DNA from: CAWEPK01 sp963835595
Lineage (GTDB): Bacteria > Desulfobacterota > Syntrophorhabdia > Syntrophorhabdales > WCHB1-27
Assembly: GCA_963835595.1 (NCBI GenBank)
Contig: CAWIGL010000002.1
Span: 62,001 to 126,000 of the forward strand
Direction of reading: 5' to 3'
DNA: 64,000 bases
Every line of letters begins with the position of its first letter. Position 1 is the stretch's first letter. Below, piece after piece: positions 16,648 through 25,490 of this stretch. The position numbers were made by a program, and so were the translations under genes. The notes under the pieces were generated by a model. The model was not told where the DNA came from, did not search any database, and saw only the letters and a list, made by a program, of their open reading frames with translations.

Positions 16648-17381
16648 CGCATGTTGAACTCATAAAGGATGATCGAGAGGACCACGAGCGGCGTGGTCTC
16701 GCTCCGCAGGATGTTCTCACCGAGGGAGCAGGAAGTGAAGCCGTTCTCCGTGAACCACTGCGCCTCCCCCTCCTCTATGCCGCCCTCCGGTCCTATGGCA
16801 ACGCAGACCTCCCCGTTCTTCTGCCGGCCGACCACGTCCTTTACCGTCGTGCCCTTCTCGCGCTCATAGAGCAGCCAGCGGCTCTCCGAATGGTCTATAT
16901 ACGGCAGGATGCCCCTAAGCGGCGTCGGCGGGCACAATTCGGGCACGGAGAACCTGCCCGACTGGCGGGACGCCTCAACCATGATGCGCCGCCATCGCTC
17001 GCACCGCTCCGGGTCCTCGTCCTTGAACCTGACGATGGTCCTCCTGAAGATCGTCGGCAGGATGCGGTCCGCGCCCAATTCCGTCGCCTTCTCGATCAGC
17101 CAGTCCATCCTCGGCCCCTTTATGGGGCTGACAAGCAGGGTGACTTTCGTCTTCTTCTCGTCGGGATGGTGCACCGCGTCCATCACGTGCAGGTATATCT
17201 CCTTGCCCTTGACCGTATGTATCGTGCACCTGTACAGGTAGCCCTTGCCGTCCATCACGTCGATGCGCTCGCCGGGCGCCTTTCTCAGAACGGTGAGGAT
17301 ATACTTGCAGCTCGGCCCCGTGACGAGGACCATCCCGTTCTTCATCTTCAGCTTGTCAACGAAAATCCTTCTTACCTCCAT
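16644..17381 (-). CDS. rsmE: 16S rRNA (uracil-1498-N3)-methyltransferase
   Basis: SPOUT-class methyltransferase of 245 aa modifying U1498 in the ribosomal decoding region. An N-terminal PUA-like part (HILTVLRK-type motif KYILTVLRKAPGERIDV) is followed by the knotted SPOUT domain: KVTLLVSPIKGPRMDWLIEKATELGADRILP, then VAIGPEGGIEEGEAQWF and LGENILRSETTPLVVLSII. AAGGTG stands 5 bases before the ATG. It is 3 bases downstream of the YhaM-like gene and overlaps the RDD gene, giving a tight three-gene unit. Confidence 0.92.
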   Translation of the reverse strand: MEVRRIFVDKLKMKNGMVLVTGPSCKYILTVLRKAPGERIDVMDGKGYLYRCTIHTVKGKEIYLHVMDAVHHPDEKKTKVTLLVSPIKGPRMDWLIEKATELGADRILPTIFRRTIVRFKDEDPERCERWRRIMVEASRQSGRFSVPELCPPTPLRGILPYIDHSESRWLLYEREKGTTVKDVVGRQKNGEVCVAIGPEGGIEEGEAQWFTENGFTSCSLGENILRSETTPLVVLSIILYEFNMR

Positions 17382-17384
17382 GAA

Positions 17385-18341
17385 TCACCTTTCAGGAACT
17401 TTGTAAAAACGGGACTCGTAGAGCTTGTGGAATTGGCTCCATCTCTCGTCCTCCATGGCCGCCTCCATATGCTCCTTCACCCCCATAGCCTTTGCGTCCA
17501 GGTTGTCGATATAGTGTACCACCAACGCCTCCACGCACATAGGCTTCTTGGGGGATCCCCATTCCGCGACGCCGTGGTGCGAGAGGACGATATGCTTGAG
17601 GACGTCCGACAGGTGCGCAGGGAAGCCCTCGACGGACGCGGTCAGGGCGTCGAGCATCACCACCCCGAGGGTGATGTGGCCGAGGAGCCTGCCCCTGTCC
17701 GAATAGCGGAAAGAGCCTTCGGCCAGCTCCAACTCCTCCGTCTTGCCTATGTCGTGCAGGAGGCCCCCGGCGGCTATGATGTCCGGGTCGCCTCCCGTGA
17801 AGGCGGCCGCCTGCCTGCCCAGCTCCGCAACAGCCACCGAGTGCTCAAGGAGGCCGCCGATTGCCAGGTGGTGGACGCCCAGCGAGGCGGGGAAAAGGAA
17901 GAAGGGGTCGAGGATGTCCTGCCTCTTTTTAAGCTCGTCGAAGAGGCGGGCAAGATAGGCGTCGCGCAGCCCATCGGCGATTGCGAAGAAGCGCTCCTTG
18001 AGGGGGCCGATGCCGGAGGGCGTCTCCGGGTAGAACTCCATCACCTCACCCGGCGAAAGGGGCCGCGCCTCCTTCCTGATGGCCGTTACGTTGAGCTGGA
18101 GGGCGCCCTGGTAGCTCCTCGCCTTCGACTCTACGTAGACAATGTCGCTTTTCTCGAAGCACGCGCAAAGCTCATCGACCCTGTCCCATATCCGCGCCTC
18201 TATCGACCCTGTCTTGTCCTTCAGCCTGACGCTCCCGTACTTCGCGCCGTTCTTGGCCGAGTAGATCGCCTTCTTGACGACGAGAAAGTAATCCTTCACG
18301 TCTGCGTTGTTGTCGATGTCGGAAACGAATGTGCGCTTCAC
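17385..18341 (-). CDS. YhaM-like OB-fold/HD-domain 3'-5' exoribonuclease
   Basis: Protein of 318 aa. Residues 15-95 form an OB-fold (YFLVVKKAIYSAKNG ... GSVRLKDKTGSIEARIWD); from about 155 an HD domain follows with LEHSVAV, GGLLHDIGKTEEL and HIVLSHHGVAEWG as metal-binding motifs. Members of this family (YhaM, CBF1) trim RNA or single-stranded DNA from the 3' end. The start is GTG at 18341 behind GGAAGG. Its upstream 60 bases are a duplicate of the end of rarA, whose copied stop overlaps this start as GTGA. That suggests the gene was once directly coupled to rarA. Confidence 0.8.
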   Translation of the reverse strand: MKRTFVSDIDNNADVKDYFLVVKKAIYSAKNGAKYGSVRLKDKTGSIEARIWDRVDELCACFEKSDIVYVESKARSYQGALQLNVTAIRKEARPLSPGEVMEFYPETPSGIGPLKERFFAIADGLRDAYLARLFDELKKRQDILDPFFLFPASLGVHHLAIGGLLEHSVAVAELGRQAAAFTGGDPDIIAAGGLLHDIGKTEELELAEGSFRYSDRGRLLGHITLGVVMLDALTASVEGFPAHLSDVLKHIVLSHHGVAEWGSPKKPMCVEALVVHYIDNLDAKAMGVKEHMEAAMEDERWSQFHKLYESRFYKVPER

Positions 18342-18397
18342 TTTCCTTCCCCCCGGACCTTTCTTGCCTTATCGAGAAACGCCTTTATCGTCTTCCT
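18338..18397 (-). pseudogene. Duplicated 3' tail of rarA
   Basis: The minus strand encodes IKAFLDKARKVRGEGK and a stop, matching the true rarA end IKAFLDKARKVREEGK at 18479-18535. The two copies flank an 80-bp family 2 repeat fragment (18398-18478). The duplicated stop overlaps the GTG of the YhaM-like gene (GTGA), so this is probably the ancestral junction, and the repeat arrived with a duplication of about 56 bp. Confidence 0.7.
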
Positions 18398-18478
18398 CTT
18401 ATTGGGGCTAGCGTCGCCCCCTCCAGCGGCATCAGCCGCATGGAGCCTCCCCCTCATAAAAAGGAAAAGGCATTTTTA

Positions 18479-19789
18479 TCACTTCCCTTCCTCCCGGACT
18501 TTTCTTGCCTTATCCAGAAACGCTTTTATTACCGCCTCATATCCCCTGTCCTTCGGCCGGTAGTATTGCCTGTTTTTCAAAGGGTCGGGCAGGTAGGTCT
18601 GCCCTACCAGACCGTCCTCGAAGTCGTGGGGGTAGAGGTAGTCGCGGCCGTAGCCGAGGTCCGACATCAGCTTCGTCGGGGCGTTGCGGATGTGCATGGG
18701 GACGGGGTACTCGGGGAGCTTCCGCACGTCGGAGACCGCCTGGCCGTAAGCCGTATAGACCGCGTTGCTCTTATCCGCGCAAGCGAGATAGACGGCCGCC
18801 TGGGCGAGCGCCAGGTATCCCTCGGGCGGACCCAGGAAGTTGAACGACTGCATGGCTGCGATGGAGACGGTGAGGGCCTGGGGGTCGGCGTTCCCGACGT
18901 CCTCCGAGGCGAAGCGCACCATGCGCCTCGCTAGGTAGAGCGGGTCTTCGCCGCCCTCGATCATGCGCGCGAGCCAATAGAGCGCGGCGTCCGGGTCGGA
19001 CCCCCTTAGGGCCTTGTGGAGCGCGCTTATCAGGTCGTAGTGCATCTCCCCTTTCTTGTCGTAGACGAGCACCCTCTTCTGGTACGCCTCCTGTACGGCC
19101 TCGTGGTCGATCACCGGAGCGGCCGCGTTGCGCCGCGTCGCAATCGTGTGTGCGCCTTCGAGCAGGTTGAGCGCCTTGCGCGCGTCGCCAGTGACGAGGG
19201 AGGCGATCTCCTGCAGGACCTTCCCGTCGATGCGCACACGGGAGGCGGCAAGCACCTCGTCGCGCTCCAGCGCGCCCTGGAGTATCGTGACTATCTCCTC
19301 CTCGGTCAGGGGCGAGAGCGTGAGGACCTTCATCCGCGACAGGAGGGGAGATATGATCTCGAAGGACGGGTTCTCGGTGGTCGCCCCGATCAGCACGATC
19401 TCGCCGCTCTCGACGTAGGGCAGGAAGGTGTCCTGCTGGAGCTTGTTGAACCTGTGGAACTCATCGATGAAAAGGAGCGTCCTGCGCATCTTCGACTTCT
19501 GGATGACCTCCTTGACCTCCTTGATGCCGATCGTCACCGCGCTGAGCGAGACGAAGGGCAGGCCGAGGCGCCTGCCGATGAGCCAGCCGAGGCTCGTCTT
19601 GCCGACGCCGGACGGCCCCCAGAAGATCATCGACGGGACGTCCTTGCCTTCGAGCATGACCCGTAGGAACTTGCCCTCGCCGAGCAGGTGCTCCTGCCCC
19701 ACGAACTCTTCTAGCTTCCTGGGCCGCACCCTGTCGGCAAGGGGCTTTTTCGCCTTGGGCGCGGTGTTCTCAGTATTGAACAGTTCCAT
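18479..19789 (-). CDS. rarA: Replication-associated recombination protein A (MgsA)
   Basis: AAA+ ATPase of 436 aa related to clamp-loader proteins and acting at stalled forks. Visible motifs: LADRVRPRKLEEFVGQEHLL, Walker A GPSGVGKTSLGWLIG, Walker B RRTLLFIDEFHRFNK, sensor 1 IGATTENPSFE. The C-terminal half contains the MgsA tetramerisation/clamp-associated region with YWLARMIEGGEDPLYLARRM and RNAPTKLMSDLGYG. Length and motif order are standard and the gene is intact. Its last 17 codons are duplicated downstream of a small repeat. Confidence 0.93.
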   Translation of the reverse strand: MELFNTENTAPKAKKPLADRVRPRKLEEFVGQEHLLGEGKFLRVMLEGKDVPSMIFWGPSGVGKTSLGWLIGRRLGLPFVSLSAVTIGIKEVKEVIQKSKMRRTLLFIDEFHRFNKLQQDTFLPYVESGEIVLIGATTENPSFEIISPLLSRMKVLTLSPLTEEEIVTILQGALERDEVLAASRVRIDGKVLQEIASLVTGDARKALNLLEGAHTIATRRNAAAPVIDHEAVQEAYQKRVLVYDKKGEMHYDLISALHKALRGSDPDAALYWLARMIEGGEDPLYLARRMVRFASEDVGNADPQALTVSIAAMQSFNFLGPPEGYLALAQAAVYLACADKSNAVYTAYGQAVSDVRKLPEYPVPMHIRNAPTKLMSDLGYGRDYLYPHDFEDGLVGQTYLPDPLKNRQYYRPKDRGYEAVIKAFLDKARKVREEGK

Positions 19790-19846
19790 GCGATATACAC
19801 TATAGCAGCAAAGGTGAACCCATTCAACAGGGGCGGCCTTTGCTAT

Positions 19847-19974
19847 GGGTCGGGATCTTTTCGCGCCTTTTCCCTGTCTCTCGGGGCCGCACCTCCTCGA
19901 TGTACTTCAACTGTACTATCTCGTCGGGCGGCCCCTCGATCACGTGAAAATCCATCGAAAATCTCCCGACCCCG
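19847..19974 (-). repeat. Dispersed palindromic repeat family 1, copy c
   Basis: Ends GGTCGGGATCTTTTCGCG and CGAAAATCTCCCGACC are mutual imperfect complements. The centre has GTACTTCAACTGTAC, a small palindrome also found at 21670 and in the arms around uspA. It fills most of the gap between rarA and the next gene. Confidence 0.7.
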
Positions 19975-20124
19975 AAGACGCTATCTCGTATTGCAGGCTG
20001 GCAGCCGGCCACGCCAGCCAAATCAACTCGCCCTAGTCTGCCCTGTTTGTGTAAATTTTGATTGACCGACTCTATGCCAAATGCTAAAAACGATAACGAC
20101 CGTAGTGATGGAGAGGTGAGTGTA

Positions 20125-20763
20125 ATGAATGAAGGATCGAAAGAATCACTTGTTGTATTCACCCCGGATAACGAACCCTACCTTGGAAGAGATTCTGTAT
20201 TTCATTTTGACCAGGTCATCCTGTCTTGTTTGGAAGCAAACGCTAAAATCGCAGCCTATACCCACAACAACGAACTGAATGATTTGCAAAAAGCGGCTTG
20301 CCAAATTGTTCCGCAGGCAATCAACTTAGCGTTAAGCATTCGTGAACTGGTACGCCAAGGTTATCTTTTCGCGGCAGCTGTTCTCATACGCCCTCTCATC
20401 GAGCGAGCAGCTATCATCTCATACTTACAGGAGAAACCTGAAGGAATTTCTTTGTGGCAAAATGGCTGGCGGAGGAAGGAACGTCCCAGTCTTGCCACAA
20501 TGCTAGCAACCATGACTAAGGTAGTGAACACAGAGCAAGCTCAAGAAATTTGCAACGATCTCAACTCCTTGACGCATGGAGATCCCAAGAGTTCGGATTT
20601 CAATCTCGTGAGTCTCCCGGGTGGTCTGCTTGGTTATTCTGTCGGCAAGGTTCTTAACAAGCCGGAGCTATGCGATTTTGTGTGTTTTCAGTCCTACCTT
20701 TACTTGATAGTCATAATGGCGCGTATGGTTGCATGTTTTCCTGAGATAAAGGGTAAGGAGTAG
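20125..20763 (+). CDS. Hypothetical helical protein, DUF5677/HEPN-like
   Basis: Protein of 212 aa, mostly helical. The segment AAAVLIRPLIERAAIISYL followed much later by LNSLTHGDPKSSDF resembles DUF5677-type HEPN-like proteins, in which a conserved Arg/Glu and a downstream His mark the core. The ATG at 20125 is chosen because GGAGAGGTGA precedes it; two upstream starts lack such a site. The gene is AT-richer than both neighbours, lies between a repeat and a toxin-antitoxin pair, and has no operon partner, so it looks acquired. Function is unknown. Confidence 0.5.
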   Translation: MNEGSKESLVVFTPDNEPYLGRDSVFHFDQVILSCLEANAKIAAYTHNNELNDLQKAACQIVPQAINLALSIRELVRQGYLFAAAVLIRPLIERAAIISYLQEKPEGISLWQNGWRRKERPSLATMLATMTKVVNTEQAQEICNDLNSLTHGDPKSSDFNLVSLPGGLLGYSVGKVLNKPELCDFVCFQSYLYLIVIMARMVACFPEIKGKE

Positions 20764-20811
20764 TTTGATCTCGTTTGTGCTGAACTTGAAGCGGTCTAAG
20801 AACCACCGGTG

Positions 20812-21204
20812 CTACCCCCACACCACCATTTTTGTCCCCTTGATCTTCACGTCCGCGAAGTGGCCCCTGTCCCTCGTGTGTATCTCGTTGCAGCCGGCCA
20901 GGGCAAGGGAGGCTATAATGAGAGCATCGACATAAGGAATGCCGCGCCCGCCTTTGAGAGCTGCCGCCCTTTCCACGACTTGCCTGTCAACATTCACGAC
21001 CGTCGATGTCTTCGAGATGCCCTCGGCCATCAGGCTCCCAACCTTCGGCTTACCCATCCTTATAGCCAGGTACAATATCTCGCCGAGGCTCAACACGGAG
21101 ACGCAGGAGGCGACCTCGCGGGCGCGCAAGCCCTCCCAATGCTCTATGATGCGCCCGTCCCCCCGTATCATCCCGATGAAATAGCCCGTGTCGAGCCCTA
21201 CCAT
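20812..21204 (-). CDS. PIN-domain toxin (VapC-like)
   Basis: About 130 aa. The PIN acids are visible: Asp in MVGLDTGYFIG at the start, Glu in LSLGEILYLA near 40, Asp in IPYVDALIIASLAL near 92, and Asp in HTRDRGHF. The chosen ATG (21204) overlaps the last codons of the antitoxin gene, the usual coupling. The partner is a ribbon-helix-helix-type protein, in contrast to the Phd-type partner of the PIN gene at 5494. RNA target unknown. Confidence 0.82.
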   Translation of the reverse strand: MVGLDTGYFIGMIRGDGRIIEHWEGLRAREVASCVSVLSLGEILYLAIRMGKPKVGSLMAEGISKTSTVVNVDRQVVERAAALKGGRGIPYVDALIIASLALAGCNEIHTRDRGHFADVKIKGTKMVVWG

Positions 21205-21428
21205 CTGTCTCCCCTGTCTCGCCGCCACGACTCGATCGCCTTTTCCAGTTTGTGGGAGGCGCGCATCTCTTCGGCGGCGGCCAGCACCTCGTCGTAGCCG
21301 CCCTTGCTCTTCCCCTCCTTCATCATGACACTTATCGCCTGCCGGATTACCCGGCTCACGCCCTCCTTCCGGGCGTTGATGAAATTCACCTGGTCGTCTG
21401 TCAGATAGACGGATATATTCTTTCCCAC
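21198..21428 (-). CDS. Ribbon-helix-helix-type antitoxin
   Basis: About 76 aa, starting VGKNISVYLTDDQVNFINAR, a beta strand and helices typical of ribbon-helix-helix DNA-binding antitoxins; the C-terminal half (ASHKLEKAIESWRRDRGDRW) would bind the toxin. I use the GTG start at 21428 because AGGAGG lies 6 bases upstream; a longer frame to 21476 adds an N-terminus with no family likeness. It precedes and overlaps the PIN toxin gene. It probably represses their common promoter. Confidence 0.75.
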   Translation of the reverse strand: MGKNISVYLTDDQVNFINARKEGVSRVIRQAISVMMKEGKSKGGYDEVLAAAEEMRASHKLEKAIESWRRDRGDRW

Positions 21429-21600
21429 GTCGCCCCTCCTGCGCTTATCGTTCAGTCCACCAATATAATATAACATAATATATTAGCTGTCAAACGGCGA
21501 GCAGGATACTAGCCGGCCACCCGGCTCGTTTCACAGCCCATCCTGCCGGCTTGTTACTGGTCCAAACATCTTCGTAACCTGATGCCCAAAAAACGCCTAG

Positions 21601-21753
21601 GGGGCCGGGGTGGGCCGGAGAGATTTTCGATGGATAATGCGTAGACCCGGAAGGTGCGCGGCGGAGCGTACTTCAGTTGTACGAGAGCACGCCGCGCCGA
21701 CGGGTCGCCCGCATTTGCCGCGAAAAGATCCCGGTCCACCCGGCCCCCACCCC
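21601..21753 (+). repeat. Dispersed palindromic repeat family 1, copy d
   Basis: Starts GGGGCCGGGGTGGGCCGG and ends CGAAAAGATCCCGGTCCACC, a terminal inverted repeat of about 30 bases. The centre is GCGGAGCGTACTTCAGTTGTACG. It lies between the RHH/PIN pair and the exporter gene and is one of the fullest copies. Confidence 0.75.
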
Positions 21754-21798
21754 CTCCCCCGGCTTGAATTCGCTTCGCCAATCCCTTAAACTCTCTGT

Positions 21799-23189
21799 AT
21801 GCAACGCTACCTCGTTTTCACAATGGTCGCGCTGGGTCTTCTGATGATGTCCATCGATTCCACGGTCGTCGCGGTCGCCCTGCCTACGTTCATCAAGGAC
21901 CTCCATACGAATGTCCTTTGGGCGGCGTGGACGATCTCCCTCTATTTCATCGCGATGGTGATGGCGATGCCCCTCATCGGGAACATGAGCGACACCTTCG
22001 GGCGGAAAAACGTCTACCTGTTCTGCCTGACGCTCTTCACAGGGAGCTCGCTGGCGTGCGGCCTGGCGCCGAACATTTACGCCCTGGTCGCCTTCCGGCT
22101 CTTGCAGGGCATCGGCGGCGCGGGCCTGCTGCCGACCGCCTCCGGCATAGTGAGCGACTATTTCCCGGAAAGCCGGGAGAGGGCCATCGGCCTCTTCACC
22201 AGCATCCTCCCCATCGGCGGCATTATCGGGCCGAACCTCGGAGGATGGATAGTGAGCCGCTTCGGCTGGAGGGACATCTTCTTCATAAACCTGCCGATAG
22301 GCGTGGTCCTGATCGTCGCTGCCGCAGTGATGCTGAAGGGGGCGCACACCTCTTCGCGGCGGAGCGTCGATTTCGGCGGGGCCGCCCTTTTCAGCGGCGC
22401 GGCGCTCTTCCTCATGCTCGGCACTAACCTCTTTGCCGAGAGCGGGACCACGATGTCGTACCTTGCCGCGACCCTCTGCCTGGCGTTGTGCCTCGGTCTC
22501 GCCGTTGCCTTCTTTTTCCACGAAAAAGGGCAGCCGAATCCCATCCTCGAGCTCGACCTCCTGCAATCGAAGCCTTTTCTGGCCGCGAACATCGCGAACA
22601 TCCTGATAGGGGCGGGCATACTGGGCGTCTTTTCCTTCATACCGCTCTACGCCACCTCCGTCTACGGGCTTTCCACGATGATGAGCGGCATGATATTGAC
22701 GCCCCGGTCGGTCTCTACGATCGCGGTCTCGGCCGTAACCTCCTTCATGCTGCGGCGCAGCGGGTATCGCAAGCCGATGATCCTCGGGTTCGCCATCGTA
22801 GCCCTGGGCACGGTCCTCCTAGACGCAGCCCCGCTCATACGGTCCGGTCCCGCCATGATGCTCTCGACGCTCATGCTGCTTTCCGGCATCGGGGCGGGCA
22901 TGGCGTTTCCTGCCGCGAACAATGCCTGCATCGAGCTTATGCCCACAAAGGTGGCCACCATCGTCGGCCTTCGCGGGATGTGCAGGATGATCGGGGCGGC
23001 CCTCGGCGTCTCCCTTATCACGTTCATCCTCCACATGTCCCCCGACCGCCTCACGGGTTTCAAGATCACGTTCATCGTCGCCTCCCTGGGCTCGTTGCCG
23101 CCATCCCTCTTGTCTTCCTCGTGCCCTCGGGGCTGTGCCGGGAAGGGACTCTGCCGGCCGGGGCCGTGGCCCGCGCGCCGGACGCATAA
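21799..23189 (+). CDS. MFS drug-efflux transporter, DHA2 (EmrB/QacA) family, frameshifted near 23093
   Basis: Fourteen-helix-type proton antiporter of the inner membrane. Motif A is NMSDTFGRKNVYLF, motif C is SILPIGGIIGPNLGGWIV, and the opening MMSIDSTVVAVALPTFIKDL (TM1, with the D1 acid) is typical of DHA2 exporters. Reading breaks near 23093: IVASLG should continue LVAAIPLVFLVPSGLC in the next frame, completing the last helix, with a stop at 23189; a G is missing from a GGGG run. Without correction the frame runs on to 23271. No EmrA-like partner or regulator is adjacent, so substrate is unknown. Confidence 0.85.
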
Positions 23190-23203
23190 TTCACATAATT
23201 CGC

Positions 23204-23231
23204 TTGCAATTATCCCGCTTTCATGTATTAT
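23204..23231 (+). promoter_or_regulatory. Probable sigma-70 promoter of the low-complexity membrane protein
   Basis: TTGCAA at 23204-23209 and TATTAT at 23226-23231, 16 bases apart, in an AT-rich patch between the exporter and the next gene. Transcription would start near 23238, about 23 bases before the TTG start codon. Confidence 0.4.
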
Positions 23232-23260
23232 GTCGTACTATATGAGCGTGAGGTCCCGCT

Positions 23261-24520
23261 TTGAGCCTTGATATAGCTGTAATCATTCTTCTGTCCATCT
23301 ACGTGGCGCTGATGAGGCGGTATCTCTTTCCCGCAAAGTGGCGGCGCCAGGGGGGGAAGCCGCGTTATCAGAGGGTCTACGCCCACCCGGGGGTCACGAC
23401 TGAGGCGCAGCCTGCGCCTTATTCATACGCGGCGCAACGTCCCGTCGCCTACGACCTTGCGCAGCGCGTCTCGCCCGGATATGGCTTCCCGATAATCGCG
23501 GAAGAAGACGACGAGGACGAAGAGCAGGAGCAGACGCCGCAGCGGAACGCCGCCCCGGAAAGACGGGAAGGCCCGGCCGGCGACAGCCGCACGAAACCGG
23601 ACAGGCGCCCGCCCGCGAAGGCGCAAACGGCCGGGAGCGCCCCGGACCGCGTCCGCCATGAGGCAGCTAAGGGGAAGCCCCAGCAGGATACGAGGCCACG
23701 GCCCAAACAGCAGGCCCAGGTGAAGCCGCAGGCCGCACCGCAAATGAAGCCGCAGCCGCAGACTAAGCCAAAGCCGCAAGTAAAGCCGCACGCGCAGGTA
23801 CAGGCACAGGTGAAAAGGCCCTACCCTGCTGCGCCAAGGCCCGCACCGATGACGCAAGTCCGCGCGAAGCCCCTGCCGGCGGCGGCGAAGCCCAAGCCGA
23901 GGCCCGTGAAGCCCGCTGCTCCAGCGGCAAGGACCCCGTCGAATATCGCGCCTGCGAAGTCCGCGCCCGTCAAAGCGCCTGGAAGACCCCGGTATGTGAA
24001 AGCACAGCCAAAGAAAGAAAAACCTTTTGCGAAGCCGGCGCCTGTAGCAAAAAATAGCCCGCCGCCGAAAAAGGCCGCGCCGCCGCAGCCCTTGCCTGCC
24101 CGGAGCGCAGGCCGGCCCGTCAAGCCGGTGAAACCCGCACCGGCAGCGCCCGGCCAATCCGGCAGCGGCCGTGGCCTGGACGGGCGTAAGGCGCTCGACC
24201 TGGCGGGCGCAGTGGTCGCCGCCATAACGAGGGGCAGCCACAAAGAGGTATACCGCAGGATGGGCAGGACTTACCGGGAGGCCGTGTCGGAAGACGTGCT
24301 TGGTGCGATGATCGAGCAGATGAACGCCGCCTACGGGGGCGCCAGGGCGCAGACCCCCGCGGGCAGCGAGGTCGCATCGGGCGCCCGGCCCGGCGGAGCA
24401 GGTAACGCCGGCCTCACGTTCCGCTATTCCGTGCGGACCGGGAGCGGGCCGCGGCCGTTCTTCGTCCAGATCGTCCGCGAGGGCGACACGCTCGTCTGCG
24501 CCGATTTCTTCTACGGCTGA
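23261..24520 (+). CDS. Membrane-anchored protein with Lys/Pro/Ala-rich region and C-terminal globular domain
   Basis: Protein of 419 aa, start TTG behind GTGAGG. Residues 2-18 (LDIAVIILLSIYVALM) form one membrane segment. An acidic patch (EEDDEDEEQEQ) lies near 82. From about 95 to 300 the sequence is almost only Pro, Lys, Ala, Gln and Arg, with short repeats such as VKPQ, KPKP and AKPAP, much like histone H1-type tails. The last 120 residues are ordered (ALDLAGAVVAAITRGSHKEVYRRM ... FVQIVREGDTLVCADFFYG). No family recognised. A basic tail like this could bind DNA, polyphosphate or peptidoglycan. The ku-ligD pair follows on the same strand, which may be coincidence. Confidence 0.6.
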   Translation: MSLDIAVIILLSIYVALMRRYLFPAKWRRQGGKPRYQRVYAHPGVTTEAQPAPYSYAAQRPVAYDLAQRVSPGYGFPIIAEEDDEDEEQEQTPQRNAAPERREGPAGDSRTKPDRRPPAKAQTAGSAPDRVRHEAAKGKPQQDTRPRPKQQAQVKPQAAPQMKPQPQTKPKPQVKPHAQVQAQVKRPYPAAPRPAPMTQVRAKPLPAAAKPKPRPVKPAAPAARTPSNIAPAKSAPVKAPGRPRYVKAQPKKEKPFAKPAPVAKNSPPPKKAAPPQPLPARSAGRPVKPVKPAPAAPGQSGSGRGLDGRKALDLAGAVVAAITRGSHKEVYRRMGRTYREAVSEDVLGAMIEQMNAAYGGARAQTPAGSEVASGARPGGAGNAGLTFRYSVRTGSGPRPFFVQIVREGDTLVCADFFYG

Positions 24521-24622
24521 TCCCGCCCACCCCTGGGATCGCTGCCCCCCTGCCCTTCCCGTCCGCCAAAGAGTCCGGCCCGCTCTTCGCCTCCCGCACT
24601 CGCGGCTCCCCCGTCACTGCCC

Positions 24623-24651
24623 TTGTGAACGCTTCTCCAAAACATTATATT
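24623..24651 (+). promoter_or_regulatory. Possible ku promoter
   Basis: TTGTGA at 24623-24628 and TATATT at 24646-24651 with a 17-base spacer. Transcription would begin about 6 bases before the ku ATG, and no Shine-Dalgarno sequence is seen there, so the message may be leaderless. Evidence is sequence pattern only. Confidence 0.35.
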
Positions 24652-24663
24652 GCGTAAAAGATC

Positions 24664-25446
24664 ATGCGCTCGATATGGTCAGGGGCAATCAGCTTCGGTC
24701 TTATCCACATCCCGGTCAAGCTGTATCCGGCCGTGGAGGAGCACGGCCTCGACTTCGACATGCTCCGCCGCAAGGACCTCTGCCCTATCCGATACGCGCG
24801 CGTCTGCCGCGACACGGGGGAGGAGGTCCCCTACGAGGACATCGTGAAAGGCTACCAGTACAGGAAGGGGGATTACGTCGTCCTGGAAGACACGGACTTC
24901 AGGGCAGCCGCGGCAGGCAAGACACAGACGATCGACATCTCGGAGTTCGTCGACGCGAGCGAGATAGACCCCAAGCTCTTCGAGAAGCCCTATTACTTAG
25001 AGCCGTCGAAGCAGGCGAGGAACGCCTACGGCCTGCTGCGGGAGGCCCTTAAGAAAACGGCGAAGGTGGGCGTCGGCCGTTTCGTGCTGAGGAACAGGGA
25101 GCGCCCCGTCGCTATCCGGCCGGAGGGCGACCTGCTGATGCTGGAACAGATGCGCTTTTTGAGCGAGATCAGGACACCGGCCGGACTCGACCTTCCAGCA
25201 GCAAGCGAGGTAAGCGAGCGGGAGCTCGATATCGCGATCAAGCTGGTCGACCAGCTTACCGAAGCCTTCGCGCCGGAGCGCATCCACGACACGTACAGGG
25301 AGGGGCTTAAAGAAGTGATCGAGCAGAAGGCGCAGGGTAAGAGGCCCCAAGTCCGCAAGGAGGCGCCCATACCTGCGGAGATGCCCGACCTCATGGCGAA
25401 GCTCCGGGAAAGCCTGGAGCAGGCGCGAAAGCGTAAGAGCGCCTGA
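24664..25446 (+). CDS. ku: Ku protein, non-homologous end joining
   Basis: Bacterial Ku of 260 aa. It forms a homodimeric ring on double-strand DNA ends and recruits LigD. The start MRSIWSGAISFGLIHIPVKLY is the family signature, followed by CPIRYARVCRDTGEEVPYEDIVKGY and ISEFVDASEIDPKLFEKPYYLEPSK. The C-terminal extension (EAPIPAEMPDLMAKLRESLEQ) is the short minimal LigD-binding tail. ligD begins 44 bases downstream on the same strand, so the two make a complete end-joining operon. Confidence 0.95.
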   Translation: MRSIWSGAISFGLIHIPVKLYPAVEEHGLDFDMLRRKDLCPIRYARVCRDTGEEVPYEDIVKGYQYRKGDYVVLEDTDFRAAAAGKTQTIDISEFVDASEIDPKLFEKPYYLEPSKQARNAYGLLREALKKTAKVGVGRFVLRNRERPVAIRPEGDLLMLEQMRFLSEIRTPAGLDLPAASEVSERELDIAIKLVDQLTEAFAPERIHDTYREGLKEVIEQKAQGKRPQVRKEAPIPAEMPDLMAKLRESLEQARKRKSA

Positions 25447-25490
25447 CGAACACGATGGCGATGGCAGCGCGCCCCTCCCCACGATAAGCG

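Noticed and set aside
21673..22566. Minus-strand frame of 297 codons opposite the MFS gene
   Set aside because: Highly charged, no family likeness, and opposite a clear transporter. It is a GC-rich antisense artefact.
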